Part shown: piece after piece, positions 8,340 to 16,376 of the stretch | How the letters are laid out: every line of letters begins with the position of its first letter | How positions within the stretch are numbered: the first letter of the stretch is position 1 | Origin: Sphingomonas pokkalii | GTDB taxonomy: Bacteria > Pseudomonadota > Alphaproteobacteria > Sphingomonadales > Sphingomonadaceae | Direction of reading: 5' to 3' | Assembly: GCF_003096275.1 (NCBI RefSeq) | Contig: NZ_QENQ01000001.1 | Coordinates: 3,866,009-3,930,008, forward strand | DNA: 64,000 nt | Notes under the pieces: generated by a model | Databases searched by the model: none | The model's input: only the letters and a program-made list of their open reading frames with translations | What the model was told of the DNA's origin: nothing | Position numbers and translations under genes: made by a program

Positions 8340-10754
8340 TCATTTGCCGATGGTGCGTACCCAGACGCGCGCGGTGCGATCGTCCGCATTCCAGATCTGA
8401 ATCGATGTGGGCGGGCTGCCGATAATGTCGGCGATGCCGGTATTCTGATAATTGTCACGGTTGCCGCTCAGCGCACTGACTCCCAGCGATGGGTGCACCC
8501 ATTCGCTATGGGCGATGGGCAGGGGATAGCTGGCGAAGCTGTCCTGCGGCACCTGCACCCAGCCCCAGGTTTCCTTTCGGCCCGACGCGTAGAGCAGCCA
8601 CCCGCCATTTTCGGAGAGGTTCTGATCGACGACGCGATCATAGGCCGCGCCGTCATAGCCATCGAGCAGATCAGCATCGAGGCCGGAACCGGCGCCGTCA
8701 TTGGCAGCATCCCATATCCGGGCGCCGTTGCGACTGGCCTCCCCCGCGACCAGGAGCGATCCCGACCAGCGCATCTGCCCGGCGGGGCTGAACTGGAAAT
8801 GACCCCATTCGTTGGACAGATCGGGGTTCGTCACCTGAAAATAGGCGAAGCCGCTGGTGGCATTGCCCTTGAGCCGAAACCCACCGGAGCTGCCGGCATT
8901 GGGCGTTGCCGCCGTGACCGGGCCGGTAAAATCTTCGCCGGTGCGCCTGGCGGGCGTGTAGCCGAGCCGGGCGACAATGTCGGCATAATAGCTGCTATCG
9001 CGGCCATCGAGGAGGTCCGCGTCGAGCCCGGAGCCGGCACCATCATTGCCCGCGTGCCAGGCGCGTCCGCCCTGCAGCCGCGCCTCACCCGTATTGCGCG
9101 CGATCTGGAACGGTGTGTCGATAAAGGCGCCATCATCGGCATAGCGATTGATGAAGAAATCGCTGGCGTTGTTGCCGCCGCTTTCGTCTTGGGCACCGGA
9201 CATTCCGAGCAGCCAGCGGCGCCCGCTCGGCCGCTCAATGCTGAAACCGCCATAATAGCTGCCGGCCCCGGCGATCATGCGATTGACCGCTTCGCCGCCG
9301 GTGGAGACTATGAGCGACCCCGTGAAGCTGTCGCCTGCGCGGTTGGCGGGGGTATAGCCCAGGCGCGCGGCGATGTTCGTGTAATAGCTGCCCTGCTGGC
9401 CATCGAGCAGATCGGCATCGAGGCCTGAGCCGGCGCCGTCATTGGCGGCATCCCAAAGCAGTGCGCCGTTACGGCTGGCATTTCCCGCCACCAGAAGCGA
9501 TCCCGACCAGCGCATCTGGCCGGCGGCAGTGAACTGGAGATTGCCCCATTCGCTGGTCGCATCGGGGTTCGTTACCTGAAAATAGGCGAAGCCGCTGGTG
9601 GCGTTGGCCTTGAGGCGAAACCCGCCGGAAGTGCCGGTGTTGGGGGTTGCCGCCGCGACGGGGCCAGTGAAGTCCTCGCCGGTGCGATTGGCAGGGGTGT
9701 AGCCGAGGCGACCGACGACGTCGCCATAATAGCTGCTATCACGACCATCGAGGAGGTCCGCGTCGAGCCCGGAGCCGGCGCCGTCATTGCCTGCGTGCCA
9801 AACGCGATTGGCCTGGGCCCGCACCTCACCGGTGTTGCGGGTGATCTGGAACGGCGTGTCGATAAAGGCACCGTCGTCGGCGTAGCGGTTGATGAAGAAA
9901 TCGCTGGCGCTGTTGCCGCCGCTTTCTGCCTGGGCACCGGACATGCCGAACAGCCAGCGGCGCCCGCTCGGCCGCTCAATGCTGAAACCGCCATAGTAGC
10001 TGCCGGCCCCGGCGATCATGCGATTGACCGCCTCACCCCCTGTGGTGACGGTGATCGCTCCGGTGAAGTTGTCACCGGCACGGTTGGCGGGCGTGTAGCC
10101 CAAGCGTGCCGGGATGTTCGCATAATAGCTGCCCTGCTGGCCATCGAGCAGATCGGCGTCGAGGCCGGAGCCGGCGCCATCGTTGCTCGCTCGCCAGATA
10201 TCGGCGCCCCAGCTCGCCAGCCGGGCGGCGATGCTGAAGCTGAGGCCTTTTGGGGTGACGGCGCGGCGATCTTCGGTGCCGGTGGCGGTTTCCGCATCTG
10301 TCGCCAGTTCGACGACGCCCGCTGTTTCGGTGGTGGCTGCGGGATTTAGGAAGTTGGTGGCGCCGAAGGTTAGGGCAGATGCCGCGATATCGGTGAAGCG
10401 AATATCGAGCGCGAGTAGGAGCATTGCCTGCGCCGATTTCTCGACCAGGATGCTGCTCTGGCCATACGCCGCGAACAGGGTGCCATCGGCCAGGTACAGC
10501 GCGATCGAGCGCACGGAATAGACGCTGCTGCTTTCATCTCGCACGGTGACATGGATCGTATCGGCGGCGACAGCGTCCCCGGCGATGGTGCTGATCCGCT
10601 TGGTTTCATCCGGCAGGGTCGTGGTGGCGGCGCTGGCCGTGATCGCGGTGGCGGATACGCCAATCGCAGCGATCCGGACGGCGCTGGTGCCGTCGCGGCT
10701 AGCGTTGACGATCGCGGCGCGGCCGGCGTTGGTGACAGTGAGGGTGAGCGGCAT
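8340..10754 (-). CDS. H: Tail fibre / tail collar protein H with tandem repeats
   Basis: An 804-residue receptor-binding fibre. The N-terminal 150 residues resemble the P2 GpH/DUF3751 collar-attachment domain (PLTLTVTNAGRAAIV; RSIALYLADGTLFAAYGQ). A TAGVVELATDAETATGTEDRRAVTPKGL linker is shared by many fibres. The shaft holds five copies of NDGAGSGLDADLLDG, most followed by RLGYTPANRAGD-like units, arranged as two nearly identical blocks of about 247 residues. The C-terminal part after the fifth copy (YDGAAYDRVVDQNLSENGG...) is unique and probably contacts the receptor. The start at 10754 follows gene I by 12 bp. Confidence 0.88.
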   Translation of the reverse strand: MPLTLTVTNAGRAAIVNASRDGTSAVRIAAIGVSATAITASAATTTLPDETKRISTIAGDAVAADTIHVTVRDESSSVYSVRSIALYLADGTLFAAYGQSSILVEKSAQAMLLLALDIRFTDIAASALTFGATNFLNPAATTETAGVVELATDAETATGTEDRRAVTPKGLSFSIAARLASWGADIWRASNDGAGSGLDADLLDGQQGSYYANIPARLGYTPANRAGDNFTGAITVTTGGEAVNRMIAGAGSYYGGFSIERPSGRRWLFGMSGAQAESGGNSASDFFINRYADDGAFIDTPFQITRNTGEVRAQANRVWHAGNDGAGSGLDADLLDGRDSSYYGDVVGRLGYTPANRTGEDFTGPVAAATPNTGTSGGFRLKANATSGFAYFQVTNPDATSEWGNLQFTAAGQMRWSGSLLVAGNASRNGALLWDAANDGAGSGLDADLLDGQQGSYYTNIAARLGYTPANRAGDSFTGSLIVSTGGEAVNRMIAGAGSYYGGFSIERPSGRRWLLGMSGAQDESGGNNASDFFINRYADDGAFIDTPFQIARNTGEARLQGGRAWHAGNDGAGSGLDADLLDGRDSSYYADIVARLGYTPARRTGEDFTGPVTAATPNAGSSGGFRLKGNATSGFAYFQVTNPDLSNEWGHFQFSPAGQMRWSGSLLVAGEASRNGARIWDAANDGAGSGLDADLLDGYDGAAYDRVVDQNLSENGGWLLYASGRKETWGWVQVPQDSFASYPLPIAHSEWVHPSLGVSALSGNRDNYQNTGIADIIGSPPTSIQIWNADDRTARVWVRTIGK
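8658..10190 (-). repeat. Internal tandem repeats of the tail fibre gene
   Basis: Five copies of a motif of about 48 bp encoding NDGAGSGLDADLLDG lie near 8658-8704, 9003-9050, 9400-9446, 9743-9790 and 10139-10190. Copies alternate between two flanking types (QQGSYY and RDSSYY), so the array is two long units of about 740 bp plus a final half. Similarity between the two long units extends over most of their length (for example the GEAVNRMIAGAGSYYGGF segment in both), pointing to recent duplication or gene conversion. Confidence 0.85.
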
Positions 10755-10766
10755 CGCGGGCTCCGA

Positions 10767-11309
10767 TCAGGCGGTGAGCTGTAGACGGGTGAAGAGGACG
10801 GGGCGGGCGACCGCGATAAGGCCGGCGGTGCCGGTGAAGCGCAGCCCTTGGGTGAAGGTGAAGGAAGAGCGCACCGGCTTGGTTCGGCGCACTTCGCTGA
10901 TCACAGCCTCTGCGAACGCCGCGGTGGCGGGGGCGCCGTCATTGCCGCTCAGCTCGACAGCCAGCGAGAAGCTGTGCGGTGGACCGGGCGGCGAGAGCTG
11001 CCACCATTCGCGCAACGCCACCGCACCGCCGAAGGATTCCACCACGGCGCGCACCGATGCGGCGGTTCCCTTCCGGCGCTGGATCTCGATCGCGCGGCGA
11101 ACACGGGCGCGCTTCACCGGCTCAGGCCAGTCGCTCGACCAGGCATCGATCGATACCGCCCAGGCAAGATAGGGAAGCAGCGGCAGCGGACAGCGATCGG
11201 GATCGATCAGTGACCGGAGCGGCACCGGCAGATCGCCTAGCCGGGCGGTCGCCGCTTCCAGCGCGCGTTCCAGCGCGGAGGCGTTCGGCGGCAGCAGGCT
11301 GCCGCTCAT
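10767..11309 (-). CDS. I: Phage tail protein I (baseplate)
   Basis: A 180-residue baseplate protein of the P2 GpI family (P2 I is 176 residues). It begins MSGSLLPPNASALERALEAA. The family segment LPLLPYLAWAVSIDAWSSDWPE lies at about residues 45-65, followed by KRARVRRAIEIQRRKGTAASV. The ATG at 11309 overlaps the stop of J (ATGA, 11306-11309). GpI works with J to build the baseplate wedge that anchors the fibres encoded next. Confidence 0.92.
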   Translation of the reverse strand: MSGSLLPPNASALERALEAATARLGDLPVPLRSLIDPDRCPLPLLPYLAWAVSIDAWSSDWPEPVKRARVRRAIEIQRRKGTAASVRAVVESFGGAVALREWWQLSPPGPPHSFSLAVELSGNDGAPATAAFAEAVISEVRRTKPVRSSFTFTQGLRFTGTAGLIAVARPVLFTRLQLTA

Positions 11310-12208
11310 TCGCCGGTGCCCGCATAGGTGATGGTGATGCCAGTGCACCAGCCGGCCTGGGTGCGATCGATGGCGATATCGGCTGCGGGGAAGCTCAGCG
11401 CGACATTCTGGACGCCTTCGGCATGAAGTGCCGCGATGATGCCGGAGCGGGTGATGTCCATGCCAAGCCGGTGCTGGCGATCACGATAGGCCTCGACGCG
11501 GCGCTGTGCCTCGGCCAGCACGATGCCATCATCCGGACCGCTGAAGGTCGTGAGCGTGGCGACGATCTGATAAGGTACGATCGTCGCGGACTGCACCGTT
11601 ACCGCATCGGTGAGCGGGCGAACCGTTTCGTCCGAAACATGGGCGGCAACCTTGGCGAGCAAGGCGGGCGAGGCGGTGCCATCGCCCGCCCGAGACAGCA
11701 CCGTCACCAGTACCCTACCGGGTGCGGGGCTAGTGGCGCTCGCATCCAGCACATCGCCATCGGCGGAACGGGCGTGGAAGATATAGGCGCCCTCCGGCCC
11801 GGCGACCGAGAAGCCTTCGGGCGCCAGCACCAGGCGGGCGCGCAGTGCGGTATCTTCCTCATAGGTGGGCGGGATGTCGTTGGCGGGGGCGCCGGGACTG
11901 AGCTGGAGCCGGGCGACCGACATCAACGCGGCGAGGTGATCAAGATCGGTGCCGGTGGCGAACGCCGGCATCACCGCCTTCGCGGCATCGTTCACCCGCC
12001 CGCGCAGCATCAACTCGCGATAGGCGCAGACCTGTAGCAGCATCACCGCTGGGTCGGACTCGACGGTCGCGTCGAATCCGGGAACCAGCGCCTGCAGGCT
12101 GGAGAGCATTTCAGCATAGATATCTTCGAAGCTGAGCGGCTCGATTACGGTCGGTGCCGGCAAGCGCGAGAGATCCACGGCGGTAAAGGTGGCGGAGGTG
12201 TCGGCCAT
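11306..12208 (-). CDS. J: Baseplate assembly protein J
   Basis: A 300-residue baseplate wedge protein of the GpJ/gp6-like family; P2 J is 302 residues. Family marks include SFEDIYAEMLSSLQALVPGFD (residues 27-47), ESDPAVMLLQVCAYRELMLRGRVNDAAKAVMPAFATGTDLDHLA and the C-terminal GVQNVALSFPAADIAIDRTQAGWC. The ATG at 12208 is preferred; ATG 12217 would add three residues. A long-stemmed palindrome (12248-12283) lies directly upstream, and a cargo gene separates J from S. Confidence 0.92.
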   Translation of the reverse strand: MADTSATFTAVDLSRLPAPTVIEPLSFEDIYAEMLSSLQALVPGFDATVESDPAVMLLQVCAYRELMLRGRVNDAAKAVMPAFATGTDLDHLAALMSVARLQLSPGAPANDIPPTYEEDTALRARLVLAPEGFSVAGPEGAYIFHARSADGDVLDASATSPAPGRVLVTVLSRAGDGTASPALLAKVAAHVSDETVRPLTDAVTVQSATIVPYQIVATLTTFSGPDDGIVLAEAQRRVEAYRDRQHRLGMDITRSGIIAALHAEGVQNVALSFPAADIAIDRTQAGWCTGITITYAGTGE

Positions 12209-12247
12209 GCCGCCCATGTCGCGGCGGCATGGGCGTGCAGGCTAGCG

Positions 12248-12283
12248 GCGGTCCTTGTGAAATGTTGGTTTCACAAGGACCGC
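12248..12283. promoter_or_regulatory. Phage palindrome, copy 2, with extended 15-bp stem
   Basis: The shared 24-bp core is CTTGTGAAA, spacer TGTTGG, TTTCACAAG (12254-12277). Here the stem continues outward with GCGGTC on the left and GACCGC on the right, giving a perfect 15-bp stem with a 6-base loop. It lies between the stop of the secreted cargo gene (12308) and baseplate gene J. There is no T-run on either side, so it is not a standard intrinsic terminator. Confidence 0.65.
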
Positions 12284-12307
12284 AGCGGGGCGAAGGGAAG
12301 GCAGTTC

Positions 12308-13030
12308 CTAAAAGGTGTCGCGCGTAGGAACCGCTGCGAGGCGAGACTTGGCTGTGGATTTCACAAGCTGCGCGGCGGCGTTCCGGGTCGGTGAATCCAG
12401 CCCCAAATCGAGACGTAGTTCGCGATTGGTCGCGAACGCTGTAAGGGTCGTTTCGCTGCCCCAGTTATTGCAGCGATCTCCCTTATTGTATTCGCACCAT
12501 ATAAGCGAGATGTGATCGGCTGCAGTTACACTTGAAGATAATGTGCTCAAGCCATATTTTTGTGTGATATTTGCGCGAATTCCCTCGATCGTCCGACCGG
12601 ACATTGGACTGGTGTATAGGATTTTCGATACACGTTGGCCCGTCGGCGTAGTGTAAAAGTCGATGTCCCAAATGCTGCCTGTGTCGTCCGAGAGACCCAT
12701 GCCGCTGGTGTGTGCTGGGAGTTTGAAGTCCGAGCTCTTTCCCTGAAGACGGCTCATTTGGAGAGACACTTCCTCCTCGAAAGATCGAGCGCCCGTCGCG
12801 TGCCATTTGACGCGCATTCCCTTGGCCGAAGCGACCCGGAGAACTTCCGCCGGGGTCATTCCGAGTTTGACCCCACCGATGTCGAATGTGGAGGGGCGTC
12901 CCTTGATGAAGGGGGTTTGCGCCAGATTTGAATCGCCGTCGCTTGCGATCACTTCCGGCCGAACCTGTGCGATGCCCGGCGTTGCGAGCAATAAGCCCAT
13001 TGTTCCAAGAAGTCTGAAGCTGGCGTGCAT
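12308..13030 (-). CDS. Secreted protein of unknown function, phage cargo (moron)
   Basis: A 240-residue protein with a clear signal peptide (MHASFRLLGTMGLLLATPGIAQ, cut after Ala-Gln), so it is exported to the periplasm or beyond. The mature part has FDIGGVKLGMTPAEV near its start, a two-cysteine segment (CEYNKGDRCNNW) that could form a disulfide, and a C-terminus rich in Ala and Ser. It is visibly more AT-rich than the flanking tail genes and interrupts the S-J order of the tail cluster, both signs of late acquisition. The ATG at 13030 has an AAGGGA ribosome site. No tail or lysis function is evident; envelope modification or lysogenic conversion is inference. Confidence 0.75.
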   Translation of the reverse strand: MHASFRLLGTMGLLLATPGIAQVRPEVIASDGDSNLAQTPFIKGRPSTFDIGGVKLGMTPAEVLRVASAKGMRVKWHATGARSFEEEVSLQMSRLQGKSSDFKLPAHTSGMGLSDDTGSIWDIDFYTTPTGQRVSKILYTSPMSGRTIEGIRANITQKYGLSTLSSSVTAADHISLIWCEYNKGDRCNNWGSETTLTAFATNRELRLDLGLDSPTRNAAAQLVKSTAKSRLAAVPTRDTF

Positions 13031-13115
13031 GATCGTCCCTTGATGTTGGTTCGCTGCCCGTGCGGGCACCACCAATTCTCTGTCGATCAATTCCTTATGA
13101 TTGGTGACCGACTCT

Positions 13116-13787
13116 TCACGAAGCGACACCACCAATGTGGCGTAGCAGCAGATCGAGCATGGCGCCGGCCTCCCTATCCGTGAGGCCGAGCAGTTCGCGG
13201 CGCGGATAGCGCACGGGCTTTGCCTTGGCGGAAGGCCGGTCCATCAACCCCTCCTGCGAGACACTGGCGATTTCGGACACGCGGCCGGCGAAACCGACCC
13301 ACGCCTCGCGGTCGCTGGCGCCCGCCCGTAGATTGCGGCCGTTGCGCAGCTTGCGGAACATCGCGGCGCGGCGGATGCCGCCCTGCCGGCGATATTTGCC
13401 GCCACTCTTGTTCTGTTCTTCCGGTTCGAGCGGCAGCCAGCGATCCACCTTGTCCCAGAAGAAGCTGCGGATGCCGCCGGCTTCGACGTCATAGCCGGTG
13501 AGCAGTTTCCCTTCGTGTGCCCAGCTCTTCATCAGCACGAGCCGGGGTTCGGCCGCGCCCTTGGGATAGAGGAACTTCACCGCGTAGTTGCCGGGGCGGG
13601 GCGCGGGCTTTGTCTTGCGCGGCACATAGGCGCTGCCGTCCGGGTTCTGCTGGCGGCCGATGCGGGCGGATTGCGCGCGTTGCAGATCCTTCGCCATCGC
13701 GCGAAGCATCCGGCGGCGCTCGGGGGGCGCGGTTGCGCGGAGAAGTGCCCCCGCGATCCGCTCCAGCTCGGCGAGGTCGCGGTTCAT
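13116..13787 (-). CDS. S: Phage virion morphogenesis / tail completion protein S
   Basis: A 223-residue protein of the P2 GpS family (P2 S is about 150, so this one is longer). It begins MNRDLAELERIAGALLRA; family features are LRAMAKDLQRAQSARIGRQQNPDGSAYVPRK and the GxxxxAAMFRKLRNGRNLRA segment. It works with R to complete the tail and join it to the head. The ATG at 13787 overlaps the stop of R (ATGA, 13784-13787). Confidence 0.87.
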   Translation of the reverse strand: MNRDLAELERIAGALLRATAPPERRRMLRAMAKDLQRAQSARIGRQQNPDGSAYVPRKTKPAPRPGNYAVKFLYPKGAAEPRLVLMKSWAHEGKLLTGYDVEAGGIRSFFWDKVDRWLPLEPEEQNKSGGKYRRQGGIRRAAMFRKLRNGRNLRAGASDREAWVGFAGRVSEIASVSQEGLMDRPSAKAKPVRYPRRELLGLTDREAGAMLDLLLRHIGGVAS

Positions 13788-14278
13788 TCGCCATGCTCCG
13801 CCACCAGGCGGGTTTCGTCCGCCGGTGCGTCGCGCAGGAACAGGTGCCAGAGCGGAACGCAACAGAGGCCGTCGAACGCGTCGGTAAGCCGGGGTGCTTC
13901 CGGGTGTGCGGTGGTGAAGCCGCCGGACGCCTGGGGCTGGACGGTGACAATCTCGGTCAGCTCGATCCAGATCGACACGTCGGCAGCGTCGCTGGCCAGG
14001 AGTTCCGATTCGAAGCGAAACGGTTCCTGCTGGCCCGCCTGCAGCAGATCGGGCTGGGCATCGGCGATCCAGGCCAGGATCGGCACCATCAGGCCATCGA
14101 TTGCGCCGGCATATTCCTGCAAGACAAGATTGAGCGTGTAGCGATATTCGAAGGCGAGCGTGCCCGGCCCGGCCGCGACGCGCCCGCGATCGACAAACAT
14201 GCTGAGCTTGGCGGGATCGTCGCGCAGCTGCGGCACATGGGCCAGCAGTACCCGGCGGAGGCCATCAGGCTTCTGCAT
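13784..14278 (-). CDS. R: Phage tail completion protein R
   Basis: A 164-residue protein like P2 GpR (155 residues). Recognisable segments are MQKPDGLRRVLLAHVPQLRDDPAKLSMFVDRG at the start, then FEYRYTLNLVLQEYAGAIDGLMVPILAWIADAQPDLL. Two ATGs are possible, 14278 and 14296; the first keeps the overlap with the upstream 53-codon gene short. The stop overlaps the start of S. Confidence 0.88.
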   Translation of the reverse strand: MQKPDGLRRVLLAHVPQLRDDPAKLSMFVDRGRVAAGPGTLAFEYRYTLNLVLQEYAGAIDGLMVPILAWIADAQPDLLQAGQQEPFRFESELLASDAADVSIWIELTEIVTVQPQASGGFTTAHPEAPRLTDAFDGLCCVPLWHLFLRDAPADETRLVAEHGE

Positions 14279-14426
14279 CAATCTGGGCCCCGTCATCCGC
14301 CGGCTGGATCGGTATCAGGCGCGTGCCGGCACCGAATACCAGCGCCGGATCATAGTCCGTCACACCATCCCATTCGATCCGATCGATCGCCTCGCCCGAG
14401 GCATTGAGGACGAGATATGCTGCCAT
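14265..14426 (-). CDS. Small phage protein, 53 aa, upstream of R
   Basis: An open frame runs from ATG 14426 to the stop at 14265-14267 and overlaps the start of R by 14 bp. The product (MAAYLVLNASGEAIDRIEWD...) continues with a GVTDYDPALVFGAGTRLIPI stretch and an acidic tail. The upstream region GAAGGAGGG-like (read on the minus strand: TCTGAAGGAGGGCCGC) is a good ribosome site. Such short beta-rich proteins often sit beside tail-adhesin genes. No function is recognised. Confidence 0.75.
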   Translation of the reverse strand: MAAYLVLNASGEAIDRIEWDGVTDYDPALVFGAGTRLIPIQPADDGAQIDAEA

Positions 14427-14437
14427 GCGGCCCTCCT

Positions 14438-15637
14438 TCAGAAATACCAGGTGATGCGCAGCTCGCCGCGCCCGCCGGTGCCGCCGGCACCAGACAGGCT
14501 GGGACTATCACTGGCGCCGCCCCCGCCGCCGCCGCCGCCAGGCGAACCGCCATCGCCACCGGCGATGCCCGCGCCCGTGGTCTGGCCGGAGGGGCCGCCA
14601 CCACCACCGCCGCCGCCGCTCTGGATGAAATCGTTGCTGACGCTGCCGCCGGCAGTGCCGGCGTTGCTGCCACCTGCGGCTGCTGTCGGGCTATGGGTGG
14701 AGCCGGCACCACCTGCGCCGGCCGCGCGGACGACATTGGTGGCGTCGATACCACCGCCACCGCCGCCGCCGCCGGTGGCACCGGCACCACCGGCACCAGC
14801 CGAGGCGCTGAACGTGCCGGAACCGCCCGCGCCGCTGGATCCAAAGGTGCCGCCGCCGGGGCTCGCGCCGCCGATCGCGTTGGCGGTCCAGCCGCCAACG
14901 CCGCCGCTGCCGCCGGCAGCGCTGACCATGCTGCCGAGCAAGGTTGTGCCGCCATTGCCGCCGGTGACGCCGCCGCTGTCCGTTCGCGCGGGCCCGCCGC
15001 TGCCACCGGCACCGATCGTCACGCTTTCGGTCGCGCCATGCGCTGCCGCCGGCATACGCAGATACTGTACGGCCCCGCCCGCACCGCCGCCGCCGCCGGT
15101 GCGGGTGGTGGCGCTGCCCCCCGATCGTCCCGAGCCGCCGCCGCCGCCGCCGCCGATCGCCATCACCTCCAGCGCCGTCGCCAGGGGCGGCTTTACGCTG
15201 CCGGCGGCGCCCGTGGCGCTGCTTGCATATATCAGCCGCAAGGGCGCGAGGCCCCAGCGCTGCACAACCCAGGCGGTGCCCGCCCAGAGCAGCAGAACCC
15301 AATCCGATGGGGAGGAGAGCCAGGCGAGATCGGAATTTGTGGCGCGGATGGTGACTCGATTGGCCGAGCTATCGTCCTTCCGGATCACCAGCACGTCACC
15401 GGGGGTGAGGCCCGTGCCAGGCAGCGTTAGGACCAGCGGCGCGGCGCTTGCATTGGCGACGATCATTTTGCCCGCGCTGGTCGCCGGGATTGCGCCGCTG
15501 GCGACGCGGTTCTCGATTTCCTGGCGCCGCGCGTACAGCTCCTCGAAATTGCTGTTCGCCTTGATCCAGGCATCGCGATCCGGTTCGCCCTTGCCGTCGT
15601 TGGGGCTCTGGCCAACGCCGATGATCTGTCGGGCCAT
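14438..15637 (-). CDS. Glycine-rich adhesin-like tail protein
   Basis: A 399-residue protein. The first 150 residues form a globular region (MARQIIGVGQSPNDGKGEPD...) with WIKANSNFEELYAR, a motif seen at the N-terminus of phage tip and fibre proteins. From about residue 160 to 390 there are repeated Gly-only runs of up to nine residues separated by short Ser/Ala/Thr segments, ending in GRGELRITWYF. Polyglycine-rich domains of this kind form polyglycine-II bundles in gp38-type adhesins (T-even and Salmonella S16 phages). Its position upstream of R is outside the fibre region. The function as a receptor-binding tip is inference. Confidence 0.75.
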   Translation of the reverse strand: MARQIIGVGQSPNDGKGEPDRDAWIKANSNFEELYARRQEIENRVASGAIPATSAGKMIVANASAAPLVLTLPGTGLTPGDVLVIRKDDSSANRVTIRATNSDLAWLSSPSDWVLLLWAGTAWVVQRWGLAPLRLIYASSATGAAGSVKPPLATALEVMAIGGGGGGGSGRSGGSATTRTGGGGGAGGAVQYLRMPAAAHGATESVTIGAGGSGGPARTDSGGVTGGNGGTTLLGSMVSAAGGSGGVGGWTANAIGGASPGGGTFGSSGAGGSGTFSASAGAGGAGATGGGGGGGGIDATNVVRAAGAGGAGSTHSPTAAAGGSNAGTAGGSVSNDFIQSGGGGGGGGPSGQTTGAGIAGGDGGSPGGGGGGGGASDSPSLSGAGGTGGRGELRITWYF

Positions 15638-15640
15638 CGC

Positions 15641-15778
15641 TCAGCTCCTGTCGGTGGTGTAGAGAGTGGAATCGGTGGTTTTGGTGGTGCGGTCGACCGT
15701 GCGAGAAAGCAGCGCGGTGATGCGCGTCCGTACCGCCAGCAGCACCGGCGCGACGCCCAGGCCGAGGCCGATCTTCAC
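15641..15778 (-). CDS. Small phage protein, 45 aa
   Basis: It starts with GTG at 15778, which overlaps the stop of the upstream 92-residue gene (GTGA, 15775-15778), and ends 3 bp before the Gly-rich gene. The product begins VKIGLGLGVAPVLLAVRTR, a short hydrophobic stretch, followed by a Thr/Arg-rich tail. The overlap is the main evidence that it is translated. No family is recognised. Confidence 0.55.
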   Translation of the reverse strand: MKIGLGLGVAPVLLAVRTRITALLSRTVDRTTKTTDSTLYTTDRS

Positions 15779-16053
15779 AGCCAGGCCTCGATCTGGGTTG
15801 CGGTGGTTCCCGAAACTTCCAGCTTGAGGATCGACCAGGGCAGGATCTGGCCCGCCTCGATACGGCTGTCGCGAGTCTGGCCGGATGCCATTACCATCCG
15901 GATCGTGCCGCTGTTGCCGAGGCAACGGATCGCGCGCGAGGGGCGCGGCAGGGGCGTTCCCGCGACGGCGGCCATCACGTCGGTCGCCGCGCCCTGGGCG
16001 GCGATGGCGTCAAGCTGCTGGGACTGCAGTTCGGCGGTGGCGACTTTGCTCAT
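15775..16053 (-). CDS. Hypothetical phage protein, 92 aa
   Basis: It begins MSKVATAELQSQQLDAIAAQ, then a Pro-rich loop (GTPLPRPSRAIRCLGNSGTIRMVMASG) and a C-terminal strand-rich part ending TTATQIEAWL. The ATG at 16053 overlaps the stop of the Rz1-like gene (16050-16053). Coupled overlaps on both sides put it in the same operon as the lysis genes. Function unknown; a minor virion protein is possible. Confidence 0.7.
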   Translation of the reverse strand: MSKVATAELQSQQLDAIAAQGAATDVMAAVAGTPLPRPSRAIRCLGNSGTIRMVMASGQTRDSRIEAGQILPWSILKLEVSGTTATQIEAWL

Positions 16054-16376
16054 GGATGGTTCTCCGGTTCGGTGGGGCAGGTGCCGGGAGCGATCCACGC
16101 GACCAGGCGGCGGAAGCGGACACGCTGATCGCGATCGTGCAGCACCAGGGTTTTGAGGGCGGTGCGCAGCGGCGCCGGCAGGATCGCCACCTGATCGGTG
16201 GGGAAGGCCGGGGGCGGTTCCGGGCAGGCGAGCAGGTTAGCAGGTGGCGTGTCTTTCACCGGCACCGCCACGATTTCCGCCGGCCGATGCTCAAGGCGCG
16301 GGCTGCATCCCGCCAAGGCGATTGAGAGCAGCGAACCAATCGCCATCAACGCGGTCATCGGCGCGGATCTGCGCAT
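16050..16376 (-). CDS. Rz1-like outer-membrane spanin lipoprotein
   Basis: A 108-residue lipoprotein with a lipobox ending Leu-Ala-Gly-Cys; Cys24 would be lipid-modified and the protein sorted to the outer membrane. The start overlaps the 3' end of the Rz-like gene by about 86 bp in another frame, the usual layout for Rz/Rz1 (P2 LysB/LysC) pairs. The mature part carries a Pro-rich stretch (CPEPPPAFP). It acts in the last lysis step by fusing inner and outer membranes with the Rz-like protein. Confidence 0.75.
   Translation of the reverse strand: MRRSAPMTALMAIGSLLSIALAGCSPRLEHRPAEIVAVPVKDTPPANLLACPEPPPAFPTDQVAILPAPLRTALKTLVLHDRDQRVRFRRLVAWIAPGTCPTEPENHP

Noticed and set aside
8658-10190. Regular repeats resembling a CRISPR array
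   Set aside because: The repeats are in frame, encode a fibre-shaft motif, have spacing of about 345-395 bp and similar intervening sequence.
12355-12367. Half of the phage palindrome (TTTCACAAGC)
   Set aside because: It lies inside the coding sequence of the secreted cargo protein and has no second arm.
14160-15662. Plus-strand Pro-rich open frame of 500 codons
   Set aside because: It is the complement of the Gly-rich adhesin gene (Gly codons read as Pro) and also crosses gene R.
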